Virus record (IMG/VR): IMGVR_UViG_3300031673_000235
Location: 1 to 36,067 of that record
DNA length: 36,067 bases
Strand: one strand, 5' to 3'
Source of the DNA: a virus
Shown here piece after piece: positions 19,970 through 28,811 of the stretch. The notes under the pieces were generated by a model. That model ran no database searches. It worked only from the letters and a program-made list of their open reading frames with translations, and was not told the origin of the DNA. The position numbers and the translations under genes were made by a program. How positions within the stretch are numbered: position 1 is the first letter of the stretch; each line of letters opens with the position of its first letter.

Positions 19970-20521
19970 ATGCCAGCTGAATACAAAGGGTTTAAACCAG
20001 AAGAGAAGGGTTACAAATTTGAACCATTAAGACAATTTAGATGGGAGCTTACGATTGGTGGAGGAGAAGATAACTTCAAAGATCTTAAGCTAGTATTACT
20101 AACATGTTCTAGACCAAAAGTAACAACTACTGGAGTTCAAGTTCATCACTTCAATGATAGGTTCTATCTTGCTGGTAAGCCAGAATATGAAGCTATTGAA
20201 TTTACGATGTATGATGCTCAGCCATCTGAAGGTGGCCCTTGGGCTTCTGAACTTGTTGAAGCGTGGGGGAATCTAGTATATGATCCAACAACAAATGCTA
20301 TGTTACCCGCTGAAGGTGGTGGCGCAGCAGGATATAAAAGAGATTGTGTTCTTACTATGATGGATGGCGTTGGAGAGAATAGTCTTTCTTGGAAGCTTAT
20401 TGGATGCTTCCCTGAGTCTATTAATTATAGTCCAACAGGTCTTGATTATGGTAATTCAGAAACTCTTCAAGTTGCTGTAACAATGAGAATTGATAAAGCT
20501 CTTATTGACAACGATGCTTAA
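19970..20521 (+). CDS. Tail tube protein, gp19-like
   Basis: 183 residues (T4 gp19 is 163). EPLRQFRWELTIGGG near the N-terminus, KLVLLTCSRPKV, and the C-terminal SWKLIGCFPESINYSPTGLD followed by SETLQVAVTMRIDKAL match the strand order of contractile-tail tube proteins. It stacks as hexameric rings inside the sheath. Strong RBS CAGGAGGA. Own late-promoter-like motif and 5' hairpin suggest high-level expression. In T4 this gene follows the sheath directly; here the island intervenes. Confidence 0.9.
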   Translation: MPAEYKGFKPEEKGYKFEPLRQFRWELTIGGGEDNFKDLKLVLLTCSRPKVTTTGVQVHHFNDRFYLAGKPEYEAIEFTMYDAQPSEGGPWASELVEAWGNLVYDPTTNAMLPAEGGGAAGYKRDCVLTMMDGVGENSLSWKLIGCFPESINYSPTGLDYGNSETLQVAVTMRIDKALIDNDA

Positions 20522-20534
20522 TGAAAAATTATTG

Positions 20535-20559
20535 CCAGGTAGTGCTAGTCGCTACCTGG
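20535..20559 (+). other. Intergenic hairpin after tail tube gene
   Basis: Perfect 8-bp stem CCAGGTAG/CTACCTGG with 9-nt loop, but followed by GTAGCTTTAACG rather than a T run. More likely an mRNA-stabilising or partial attenuating hairpin than a full terminator; it would raise tube mRNA relative to the baseplate genes. Confidence 0.6.
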
Positions 20560-20597
20560 TAGCTTTAACGGTGTAAAAATAACACAAGGAGATTAAA

Positions 20598-21410
20598 ATG
20601 ACAGGTAAGAAAAAAGCTGTAACAGAAACTAAAAAAGCTGAACCCTTTTTCACAGGGCCAGCTTTTGAATTAGTTCAACTACCAAGCAGAGGCTTACTTT
20701 ATCCAGAAGGATGGGTAGATGAAGAAGGTAGAATTTCAGTAAGGCCTATGACTGTTAAGGAAGAAAAAATTATGGCCACTGCTAGACTTGCTAAACAGGG
20801 TAAGTCTATTGATATGATACTAAAGAATTGTATTGAGAAAGATGACATTGATACCCATGAACTATTGAGTGGAGATAGAAGCTTTCTACTGTATCACTTA
20901 AGATGTATATCGTATGGAGCTTACTATGAGTTCAAACTTAAGTGTCCTAATTGTGATACAAACATCAATTCAAATATAGATTTAAACGAACTAGGAACGA
21001 TCTATCTTGATGATGGATTTGAAGAACCTATTTCCTTTAAGCTTCCTATTTCTGGTCATACAGTCGAATACAGATTGGCTAGAGGTAAGGATGAGATCGC
21101 TGTCCTAAAAGAAAGACAAAGAAGGCTTAACAACTACGGAGCAGATCAGATTGACAACTCATTAACAGAAAGATATTTGTTACAAGTTATTTCAGTTGAT
21201 GATATTACAGATAGAGTTCAAATTCGATCTTTTATAGAATCAATGATGGCTGGAGATAGTGCGGCATTAAGACAAGATATGGAAGAAAATACTTGTGGTA
21301 TCAACACAACAATTACAGAATCATGTCCGAGTTGTGGTGTAGATATAGAAAGCGAGGTCCCTCTATCTGAGGGCTTCTTTCGCTACTCTCCCAGTAGAAG
21401 AGATAAATAG
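20598..21410 (+). CDS. Baseplate protein, gp26-like
   Basis: 270 residues in the zero frame. LVQLPSRGLLYPEGW, then ISVRPMTVKEEKIMATARLA, match the T4 gp26-type baseplate family (LPSRG, RPMT-EEK). LKCPNCDTNI and ESCPSCGVDI (residues about 114 and 244) form a zinc ribbon, a feature of several relatives. gp26-type proteins assist baseplate hub assembly. The gene ends EGFFRYSPSRRDK. A +1 shift at CCC-A near the end would replace the last five residues by 61 others (see slip site). Confidence 0.82.
   Translation: MTGKKKAVTETKKAEPFFTGPAFELVQLPSRGLLYPEGWVDEEGRISVRPMTVKEEKIMATARLAKQGKSIDMILKNCIEKDDIDTHELLSGDRSFLLYHLRCISYGAYYEFKLKCPNCDTNINSNIDLNELGTIYLDDGFEEPISFKLPISGHTVEYRLARGKDEIAVLKERQRRLNNYGADQIDNSLTERYLLQVISVDDITDRVQIRSFIESMMAGDSAALRQDMEENTCGINTTITESCPSCGVDIESEVPLSEGFFRYSPSRRDK
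21390..21393 (+). other. Putative +1 ribosomal frameshift site CCC-A
   Basis: Zero frame reads TCT CCC AGT, where the P-site tRNA-Pro can slip from CCC to CCA. The window encodes tRNA-Pro(TGG), which pairs better with CCA than CCC. After the slip, reading continues GTA GAA GAG into an open frame lacking a convincing start of its own. Confidence 0.55.
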
Positions 21411-21579
21411 AGAGTTCAATAATCTCTTAGAACAGCAGTTTATACTTAAGTATTTTGGAAAGTTTTCATTTCAAGATACAGAGCTAATGTCTACTGAAGA
21501 ACGTATTTGGTTTATAAGAAGAACTGAGAAACAGATCAAGAAAGAAAATGACGACATAAAGAAGGCTAGAGGGAAGTAA
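21394..21579 (+). CDS. Frameshift extension of gp26-like protein
   Basis: 61 codons plus stop in the +1 frame relative to 20598. The peptide begins VEEINREFNNLLEQQF and continues with KYFGKFSFQDTELMSTEERI and helical charged residues, clearly coding-like. No start with RBS precedes it; the only ATG (21487) would give 30 residues. Joined to the upstream frame it yields a 326-residue protein, and its stop overlaps the next ATG (TAATG). Frameshifted tail-assembly proteins are common in tailed phages, and this looks like a further case. Confidence 0.65.
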   Translation, partial: VEEINREFNNLLEQQFILKYFGKFSFQDTELMSTEERIWFIRRTEKQIKKENDDIKKARGK

Positions 21580-22088
21580 TGAAATTTACTGAAGAGATAA
21601 ATAAGTTATTTGAAGCTAAAAGTCCACAATATAAGTTAGTTTACGTTGATACAGTAGATGAAAATGTAGAAAAACTTGTTAAAGCTTTAAAGTCATTCGG
21701 TGTTTACGTTGGTAGTGTTAGCGCGGAGACAGGGCAAGATGATAGCGGGACTGATATTTTATATATTTCGAATCGTAAGTTAGGTATTAAAAAATTAAAA
21801 GAAATATATGTAAAAGAATTTGATTACAACCCGTGGGAAACTGTAGACGCTAAGAGTATTGCGAGCGATTCAATTACAGATAGAGATATAAAGATATTAA
21901 AACCGCTTGTTAGTAAACTACGTAAAGGCTCTGGTGATGACGATGATATTTTTGATAAAATAGTAGTGTATCTAGATAAAAGATGGGGCGGAAACGCAAG
22001 TGACGTGATGAGTTATGATTTCGACCCGTATGAAGATACTTGGAGCGAATTTCTAAAGTTTCTATCTAATAGGATAAAGGGAGTATAA
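21579..22088 (+). CDS. Acidic protein, unknown
   Basis: 169 residues starting in the TAATG overlap. N-terminal KFTEEINKLFEAKS resembles openings of small virion-region proteins in large phages. The middle alternates strands and helices (YKLVYVDTVDENVEKLVKAL), with an acidic run GSGDDDDIFDK and DFDPYEDTWSEFLKFL near the end. No membrane segment and no recognised family. Sits between a baseplate gene and a fibre-like protein, so it may be a virion component or an accessory insertion. Confidence 0.75.
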   Translation: MKFTEEINKLFEAKSPQYKLVYVDTVDENVEKLVKALKSFGVYVGSVSAETGQDDSGTDILYISNRKLGIKKLKEIYVKEFDYNPWETVDAKSIASDSITDRDIKILKPLVSKLRKGSGDDDDIFDKIVVYLDKRWGGNASDVMSYDFDPYEDTWSEFLKFLSNRIKGV

Positions 22089-22106
22089 TAAAGAGGAGTA
22101 ATAAAT

Positions 22107-23969
22107 ATGGCTGAATATGAAAGAAGTAATGCTAGGGTGTTTAACGATGTAATCCTTAAGCGTTCTTTCTATAATAATGGGAGCTTATATGATCCCTATG
22201 GCATAGACAAAATTGAAATATGGAAAGGGTCGTATGATCCTGAAGTCCCAGAATTATTGAAAGATACTATCTATGGTAGTCAAATGATTATTTATGATAT
22301 TGTTAATGACGCGTATGATGAATTAGGATTGGTAGCGGGGGCGGAAACAGTTCTTATTGTTGGAGTATTAGCATATGAACAAAGCTTTGTAAATGAGACT
22401 GATTTTCTTATTACTCATAACTTAACTGACAGATATCCTAACGTTATTGTCTACGACGATTCTGTTAATCCAGAAGTCATTAAGCCAGATAATATTATTT
22501 CAATAGATGAAAATACTATTAGACTTACTTTTTCTATACCACAAAGTGGAACAGTAAAGATCTATGGAACAGAAGAGTTTTGTTCTAGAACTCAGTATAC
22601 AATATCTAAGTATGAACAAGTTGTTGCTGGATCATCTAACGTTACAGTAACGCATAACTTAAATGATGACGATCCTAGAGTAGTTGTCTATGATGAAAAT
22701 TACAACTTTATATTTCCAGATACAATTACTGTATTAAATAATGATCAAGTTCAAGTAACATTTGCATCTCCATTATACGGAGTTATCTTTGTTATGGGTG
22801 GTGTTGCTGGATATAGAACTACTGGATTTGGCTTTCAACCTACAGCAAGAGGGACAAATGAAGGACCGTTTGTTATTATGACGGGCGTTAATGATCAGCT
22901 TAATTTAGAGGTAGATGGATCTACCGAGATCATTACGCTCCCTCCATCTCCAAATTCTAGCGTCGATGACATAGTTGGAACGATTAATAGTCAATGGACT
23001 CTTGGAGTCGCTGATAAGTATGAAGGAACAGTTAGACTTAGATCTAATTTCTATGGAGCTGCTCATAATCTAATAGTAAAGAATCCACCTAATAATGCTG
23101 CAGATGATCTTGGTATTACGATAACAACATATAATGGTATGGGACAAGAACCCGCTTATGTTATTGGGTCTCAAACAGGACCATTTACTATTACTGCTGG
23201 ATTAAATGATACAATTAAAATTAGCGTAAATTATGATGATCCAATTATTATTACTCTTAATCCAGGATTGAATACAATAACGAATATAGTTAATTCAATC
23301 AACGGAGACTTAGCTACTGCTAATTATAACGCTTTAGCTTCTGACGATGGTGGTAGACTTAGAATTGATGCAACTGCTATCGACGGGATAGAAAGAGAAA
23401 GTATTGGAACATATAAAATTACATATCTTGTTCCAGGCAGCTTTATCTCTGAAGGAGTGCTACATAACTTCTATCAAGATGTATGGCATTATGCTCCTAA
23501 TATTTCATATATGCAAGCAATAGTTTCAGGAACTTCTTGTTGCGGAACCGTATTTGTTCCCGATAATACATGTTGTTTTATTGTCTATCCAGAAAACTAT
23601 TTTACTGATTGTGGATTTGCAGATTATAAATATACGTTCAACTTAGCGAATAAACAACTTAATAATGGTGAGATCAGAGATATGGTTATTAATGTAGAAC
23701 CTATCCCTAGATATGAAACTCCAGATAAAGTTCTTTATGTTCTACCTATAACTGAAGCTGAATATTATATAGCGACGTATGGAGGAAATCAAGTCGTTGA
23801 TTGGACTCCAGTTGATCTAAATAGAGGCTTTGATTTAAAAACTAGAATAGATACAACAGGTTGGCAAGACGGTTCGTATAAAATGAGAATTAAAATGAAC
23901 TTACCTCAAGGAGAGATTATAATCTCTGATTGGATGAGATTTAATGTTCTAGGGCCATGCACGATATAA
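22107..23969 (+). CDS. Large beta-rich virion protein, fibre/decoration-like
   Basis: 620 residues with clear internal repeats. Residues 103-154 and 182-231 are two copies of a fibre-type module (ITHNLTDRYPNVIVYDD and VTHNLNDDDPRVVVYDE). Residues about 253-338 and 358-430 are two copies of the domain found in the sheath (GPFVIMTGVNDQLNLEVDG and GPFTITAGLNDTIKISVN). The C-terminal part has several Cys (SCCGTVFVPDNTCC) and ends DWMRFNVLGPC. Likely an exposed tail or baseplate protein that binds carbohydrate or other virion proteins. RBS GAGGAG. Exact role unknown. Confidence 0.75.
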   Translation: MAEYERSNARVFNDVILKRSFYNNGSLYDPYGIDKIEIWKGSYDPEVPELLKDTIYGSQMIIYDIVNDAYDELGLVAGAETVLIVGVLAYEQSFVNETDFLITHNLTDRYPNVIVYDDSVNPEVIKPDNIISIDENTIRLTFSIPQSGTVKIYGTEEFCSRTQYTISKYEQVVAGSSNVTVTHNLNDDDPRVVVYDENYNFIFPDTITVLNNDQVQVTFASPLYGVIFVMGGVAGYRTTGFGFQPTARGTNEGPFVIMTGVNDQLNLEVDGSTEIITLPPSPNSSVDDIVGTINSQWTLGVADKYEGTVRLRSNFYGAAHNLIVKNPPNNAADDLGITITTYNGMGQEPAYVIGSQTGPFTITAGLNDTIKISVNYDDPIIITLNPGLNTITNIVNSINGDLATANYNALASDDGGRLRIDATAIDGIERESIGTYKITYLVPGSFISEGVLHNFYQDVWHYAPNISYMQAIVSGTSCCGTVFVPDNTCCFIVYPENYFTDCGFADYKYTFNLANKQLNNGEIRDMVINVEPIPRYETPDKVLYVLPITEAEYYIATYGGNQVVDWTPVDLNRGFDLKTRIDTTGWQDGSYKMRIKMNLPQGEIIISDWMRFNVLGPCTI

Positions 23970-24130
23970 AAATTAAAAAAAGAATCGATATTACATATAT
24001 CTGCGAAAAATGTGAAAAAAGAATCTATCTGACAAGAGTCGAATATTACGTTAAAGAAGTTTTGTGTGCCGAATGTGATCAACTAATGGAAGTTGAAAAA
24101 GAAATTTGGCCTGATAAAACGATAGATTAA
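23957..24130 (+). CDS. Zinc-ribbon microprotein
   Basis: 57 residues starting 13 nt inside the previous gene. IDITYICEKCEKRIYLT and VLCAECDQL form a classic two-CxxC rubredoxin-like ribbon. A basic start and acidic end flank it. Probably zinc binding; the function among tail genes is unclear. Confidence 0.72.
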   Translation: MHDIKIKKRIDITYICEKCEKRIYLTRVEYYVKEVLCAECDQLMEVEKEIWPDKTID

Positions 24131-24144
24131 GGAGTATAAAAAAG

Positions 24145-25620
24145 ATGGCATTAAGTAATCAAACGCCACTAAGACCTTATATAACATTAGCACAAATGAC
24201 TCCTGATGGACGATTAGTTCCAGGGAGGGAAAATGTTTATCAAATACCTTATAACTATATAAGTGATTTTAGTATTGACTATTGTGCAGGTGGACTTGGT
24301 AAGGTCAAATTAAACCTCTTTGATCTTGAATATGATTGGCTATTAGATGGACTATTAGCTCAAACATTCATAAATTCAGGCTCACCTCAGATAAATTTCC
24401 TAATGACATTCGGTTGGCAAGATAATTCTATTGCAGGAGCTCTAAGTAAGATATGGGCTAACGCAACTGATGCTAGGAGAAATCCTGGAACATTTTTAGA
24501 TAGAGAAACTGGTGCAACACGACAAGGGACTCTACGATCTGGATATGATCAGACAAGGCAGATACTTTCAAGATCACATATAGTTTTCTTTGATACAATA
24601 GACTTACAACTTTCAGAAGTAGGAGTTGAGCTTAATTTAGAAGGAAAGAATATGTTTTCAGAGAACTTTAAGCTACTAAACAACTCTGATAAATCATACT
24701 TTGGATATCCTTGGGTTATACTTAAATTATTTGCTAGAGATATTGATATAGATCTTAATTGGACTTTTGGTGTAAAAGAAGATGGATCGTTCGATACTAA
24801 TCAATTTGATACTAAGAACACTCAATATTTTGAGAAACAGCCATACATGTGTAATAATAAGATGAATGGTGACACATTAGAAGAATTGATAAAGATGATA
24901 TGGATCAATGGCGTTCCTGGAAAAGTAAATTATTACATTGACAGTTTTTATCGATCTGGAGATAGAATGAGACCAAGAATTACTATCTTTAGAGAAGCTG
25001 AAAGTTTAGATGCTGCTAACTTCTTAGGTAATTACAACTATTTTACTGGTAGAGAGTCTAGCATAATTAATACTGTTAGTTTTGATATCCCTAATTTAGT
25101 AAAGTTCTTAGGACAAAATATAAAAAGTAAAACAGTAGATAATTCTAGTAAGGCTGCTCCAGCTAATACAACAGCTCAGGGACAAGGTAGCAGTAATCCC
25201 ATAATGGCAAGGGATAAGAAGAAATGGGAGAAGTTTTTTAGTGAAAAAGATGATGAAGAAAGCAAGAACATTCAGACAGCAGTAAAAATGCCAGCATCTG
25301 GTAAAGGGACTTCTTATAGCTCTCAAGATATGGCTAACTATGAAAACTACTTTATCAATACATTACAGAACTTTACATTAAAAGCAACTCTTAATGTATT
25401 AGGAGATCCCGGATTAGATTTTAAAGATATAAAGATGCAATCGTTTTTAGAACTAAACATTTATAAAAATGATGGACAGTTAATGGATATGTTAAGTGGT
25501 AATTACGCAGTAGAGAAAGTCAGTCACCATATAAGTCAAGATGAATTTATAACTTCATTAGGGCTTGTGAAATGGAGATTCAGACTTGAAGATGATATTA
25601 AAGCTAAAAAAGGTAGTTAA
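24145..25620 (+). CDS. Putative baseplate hub protein
   Basis: 491 residues, without membrane segments, directly before the tape measure gene. Segments ISDFSIDYCAGGLGKVKLNL, LMTFGWQDN and LNLEGKNMF resemble hub proteins of the gp27/gpD type that cradle the tube end. A flexible Ser/Gln/Lys-rich stretch (about residues 330-390, e.g. SKAAPANTTAQGQGSSNP) separates two folded parts. The C-terminus (ELNIYKNDGQL, VEKVSHHIS) fits a hub beta domain. Identification is by order and general pattern. Confidence 0.5.
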   Translation: MALSNQTPLRPYITLAQMTPDGRLVPGRENVYQIPYNYISDFSIDYCAGGLGKVKLNLFDLEYDWLLDGLLAQTFINSGSPQINFLMTFGWQDNSIAGALSKIWANATDARRNPGTFLDRETGATRQGTLRSGYDQTRQILSRSHIVFFDTIDLQLSEVGVELNLEGKNMFSENFKLLNNSDKSYFGYPWVILKLFARDIDIDLNWTFGVKEDGSFDTNQFDTKNTQYFEKQPYMCNNKMNGDTLEELIKMIWINGVPGKVNYYIDSFYRSGDRMRPRITIFREAESLDAANFLGNYNYFTGRESSIINTVSFDIPNLVKFLGQNIKSKTVDNSSKAAPANTTAQGQGSSNPIMARDKKKWEKFFSEKDDEESKNIQTAVKMPASGKGTSYSSQDMANYENYFINTLQNFTLKATLNVLGDPGLDFKDIKMQSFLELNIYKNDGQLMDMLSGNYAVEKVSHHISQDEFITSLGLVKWRFRLEDDIKAKKGS

Positions 25621-25622
25621 TT

Positions 25623-27788
25623 ATGGCAGAGGCAAAACCTGGGATTAAAGCACAAGATGCACTTTCAGTTGAGATGATTCTCAAGGGAGAAACAGCTAGC
25701 GAAACTCTAAATTCTCTTCAAGGTAAAGCTGAAAAGATGCAAAAGAAGATCATGGAGTTAGGTCCAGTCTTAGTTAAAACACTCGCTGTTCTAACTGTAG
25801 CTGCTGTAACGATGTATGTAAAAATATCGGATGATATTGCTAAATTATCTCAACAAATGGGAGCAATTGGAGATAGTGGTGCTACTTTCTTAGAAGGTTA
25901 TCAACAAAGTTTTGCAGCATTTGGTATATTAGCTCATGATGCTATGGATAGTTTAAGAGAGTTTTCAAGAGTTGGTTTCAAGGGCAGCGCTGAAGAATTA
26001 CAAAAAGCGGCTGCTGAAATGCATATTTTCGCTGAAATGACTGGACTAGGTAAGAGTGAAGTAGCAGAATATACATCTGAATTAAGTAAGTTTGGATCTG
26101 AAGCTACTGGTATTGCATCAGAAACTATGGCTTCATTTGTTCATTTACAGAAAACATTTAAGATGTCTGCTAGAGAAGCTCAGGGATTATTCGCAGCTAC
26201 TCAATCAGCTGCACTTGCTCTATTCTCATATGCTAAGGGAGATGTTACACAAGGTATAGCTGATTCAGTTAAAGAAGTCCAGAAGTTTGGAGCAATGCTA
26301 TCTAAAACGGGTGTCTCTGCTAAAACGACTGGTAAGTTGCTTGAAAGTCTTTCTAATCCTAAGATGTGGATGGAAAACTCTTTCCTTATGACTAAAATGG
26401 GATACAGTATAGGAGATATGAATAAAGCTCTTACAACTGGAGATTTACCTAAAGCTGCAGATATGTATAAGAATCTTACTTCAGTTGCTCAAGATTACTA
26501 TAAACAAGCTGGTGATAACGTATTCATGCAAGAGATGTATGCTGAAACATTAGGAATTACAGTTGATGAGTTTACAAAATTAGGGAAACAAACGCAAGAA
26601 CAAACAGATGCTATGGTTAAACAATTAGAAACTCAACAATCTTTAACTGAAGCTTGGGCTGGTTTTGGCGAAGGCATGAGTAAGATAAAAAGAGCTATGG
26701 GTATATTTACTGGTATGATTGGTATGGCTTTAATGCCCGTTACAAAAGTATTTGCTAAGTTCATGAATATGATTGGTGAAATTGCACAAAAATTTGCAAC
26801 GTGGGCTCAAGAAAGTAAATGGGTGAAGGCGTTCATGGGTGGATTTTTAATATCACTTACTCTTATTGTCGCTGCATTAATGGGGTGGGCAACTTGGATG
26901 GTAATCGCTGCAGTAGCAACTTCAGCTTTTCTTGCTCCTCTTTACGCTGGAGTAGCTGTCATACTAGGTGTTTCAGCTCTCATAGGGGCATTAGTTGCTC
27001 AATTAATTGCATTCGATAAAAAGACTGGTATACTTACTGATACTTGGAAGTTCTTTCTTGATACAGTAATACCCCCTCTATCAGGAGCGTTAGCTATTGT
27101 AAAAGACGCATTTAAGGGTTTAGGAGAAGCATTTGCTCCTTTATTTGAGAAATTAGGACAAGGTGAAAGCGATTTCAGATGGTTAGGAGAAACGTTAAAG
27201 TTTTTAGTAAAAATAATTACGGGCCCATTAATTATGGGTATACAAATTTTTGCAGCCGTTTTAGCAGGAATAATCGACTTAGTCGCTAAAGTCGTAACGA
27301 TGTTTGTTAATTGGAAAGAGTCAATCGGAGTTTTATGGTGGAGTATACAACAAGTTTTTCCAATGATGCTTGCAGGGTTTGCTGGATTAGTTCCAACAAT
27401 CATAGAAAAATTTAAAAAAATTGGTCCAGCAATTAAAGCTAGTATCTTAAGTGCATTAGCAACTCTTCCTATGGTTGGCAAGTTCTTTAAAACTGCTTCT
27501 GTTCAAGCTCAAGCAGAACTTACTACTGTTTCTAAAACAGAAGGAGGAGATCTCTCAGGACTTGGAGCTACTGCAGCTCAAACAACAGCTGCTGAAGGAG
27601 TTGGAGCTACTGAAGCATTAAATGAAAATATTAATAATAATATAGTAAATGTAGATAAAAATGCAGAAATGACTGCACAGATGACGCGAATGGCTGAATC
27701 AAGCGAAAGATTAAATGCAACTTTAAGTAGAGCAATGCCAAAAACAATGGCAATGAAACCCGCTGTTCAATTTATGACGCCAGTATAA
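25623..27788 (+). CDS. Tail tape measure protein
   Basis: 721 residues, the second longest protein in the tail block. The N-terminal half is helical and rich in Ala, Gln and Glu (LNSLQGKAEKMQKKIMELGP). Hydrophobic segments occur near 48-66 and at about 405-460 (FLISLTLIVAALMGWATWMV and beyond), typical of tape measures that insert into the host membrane. If fully helical, 721 residues would set a tail of roughly 1,080 angstroms. It follows the hub gene by 2 nt. The C-terminal part is Ala/Thr-rich and low complexity. Confidence 0.85.
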   Translation: MAEAKPGIKAQDALSVEMILKGETASETLNSLQGKAEKMQKKIMELGPVLVKTLAVLTVAAVTMYVKISDDIAKLSQQMGAIGDSGATFLEGYQQSFAAFGILAHDAMDSLREFSRVGFKGSAEELQKAAAEMHIFAEMTGLGKSEVAEYTSELSKFGSEATGIASETMASFVHLQKTFKMSAREAQGLFAATQSAALALFSYAKGDVTQGIADSVKEVQKFGAMLSKTGVSAKTTGKLLESLSNPKMWMENSFLMTKMGYSIGDMNKALTTGDLPKAADMYKNLTSVAQDYYKQAGDNVFMQEMYAETLGITVDEFTKLGKQTQEQTDAMVKQLETQQSLTEAWAGFGEGMSKIKRAMGIFTGMIGMALMPVTKVFAKFMNMIGEIAQKFATWAQESKWVKAFMGGFLISLTLIVAALMGWATWMVIAAVATSAFLAPLYAGVAVILGVSALIGALVAQLIAFDKKTGILTDTWKFFLDTVIPPLSGALAIVKDAFKGLGEAFAPLFEKLGQGESDFRWLGETLKFLVKIITGPLIMGIQIFAAVLAGIIDLVAKVVTMFVNWKESIGVLWWSIQQVFPMMLAGFAGLVPTIIEKFKKIGPAIKASILSALATLPMVGKFFKTASVQAQAELTTVSKTEGGDLSGLGATAAQTTAAEGVGATEALNENINNNIVNVDKNAEMTAQMTRMAESSERLNATLSRAMPKTMAMKPAVQFMTPV

Positions 27789-27801
27789 GATGGGATAAGA
27801 T

Positions 27802-28491
27802 ATGACTAAATTACATCAAAGAGAAGTTACAGGAGCAGCTTTAGTTATTCTAGATAGAAATGGAATAACTGGAGATACAATTAAGTTTCAAGCTCCTCCT
27901 CAGTCAATCACTGATGGTAAGAATGCTACATATAGTTCTAAACAAGTGTTGGGTAGATCAGAGCCTTTACGAGCATATACTGGAAGTGATGAAAGATCAA
28001 TACAATTTGAGCTAGATTATTATTGGTATCAATACGGTGGAACTGGAACTATTGGTTCGTGGGAGTTTATTAGAGAAAACTTAAATAAAATAAAATCATT
28101 AGTTTATCCTCAGTATTATGGAGCAACTTCAACAGGGTATATGCCTGCGCAAAAAGTATTATTTTTCTTTGGTCAATTATACACTGGAGTTCCTTGTATT
28201 GTTAAAGCAGTTAACATAACGTATGAAGCTCCTTGGGTCAATCCAGATCAAGGGCCTACACAAGCAAAAGGAAAGTCTAGAGTGACAACGTGGAGTTCTG
28301 CTCAATCAGTTGAAAGTGGTAGTGTTGTCCCTTTTCATACAAAAGCTAGTATTCAGCTTGCTGTTTCTTATGATTACAATGATGCGAGAGGATCTGAAGA
28401 TATTAAGGCTGGAGCAGATGGTAACTATAACTTATTAACAACGTTAGGTATTAATTTACTTAATTATGTTCTTAGAGTAGGTAGAGGATAG
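27802..28491 (+). CDS. Putative baseplate tube-initiator protein
   Basis: 229 residues between the tape measure and the gp53-like wedge. DTIKFQAPPQSITDGKNATY followed by VLGRSEPLRAYTGSDERSIQFELDYYW has the strand-turn-strand pattern of proteins nucleating the tail tube on the baseplate (gp48/gp54 role in T4, also LysM-linked tail proteins of other myoviruses). VPCIVKAVNITYEAPW and ASIQLAVSYDYN complete a tube-like beta barrel. It has a weak GGGATAAG leader. Assignment is tentative. Confidence 0.5.
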   Translation: MTKLHQREVTGAALVILDRNGITGDTIKFQAPPQSITDGKNATYSSKQVLGRSEPLRAYTGSDERSIQFELDYYWYQYGGTGTIGSWEFIRENLNKIKSLVYPQYYGATSTGYMPAQKVLFFFGQLYTGVPCIVKAVNITYEAPWVNPDQGPTQAKGKSRVTTWSSAQSVESGSVVPFHTKASIQLAVSYDYNDARGSEDIKAGADGNYNLLTTLGINLLNYVLRVGRG

Positions 28492-28493
28492 TC

Positions 28494-28811
28494 ATGAAAA
28501 ATAGTGATACATTTTATAAAAATTCTAGATTCATGAGAAATGCAGAAGTCTATGCTGATGATGAAGGTAAGAAAAGAGTAAGTAGATTTACTCTTACTAG
28601 AATTGAAAAGTCTCGCGATGACGTCTACTTTACTGTAACAGGACCTTACGAATATAGATTAGATCTTATTAGTAAAGAATTTTATGGAACTGTCTATCTT
28701 GGATGGGCAATCGCACTAGCAAATAACAAATCTAGCAGTTTGTTAGAATGGCCTTTAAGTGGAGATTCGCTTAGAATACCTTCATTCGAGACTGTTCAGA
28801 GGTTATTATAA
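28494..28811 (+). CDS. Baseplate wedge protein, gp53-like
   Basis: 105 residues. GPYEYRLDLISKEFYGTVYL then WAIALANN and a final LRIPSFETVQRLL match the gp53-type wedge pattern (RLD-IS-YG, W-IA-N, IPS). In T4 gp53 contacts the hub and carries a LysM-like fold. Its stop overlaps the spike gene start by one base. Confidence 0.75.
   Translation: MKNSDTFYKNSRFMRNAEVYADDEGKKRVSRFTLTRIEKSRDDVYFTVTGPYEYRLDLISKEFYGTVYLGWAIALANNKSSSLLEWPLSGDSLRIPSFETVQRLL

Noticed and set aside
20535-20559. Hairpin after the tail tube gene as a terminator
   Set aside because: There is no T run after the stem, so it is listed only as an intergenic hairpin.
26999-27481. Minus-strand open frame of 160 codons within the tape measure gene
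   Set aside because: A shadow of a long low-complexity gene, with no RBS and composition unlike its neighbours. All other genes are on the + strand.
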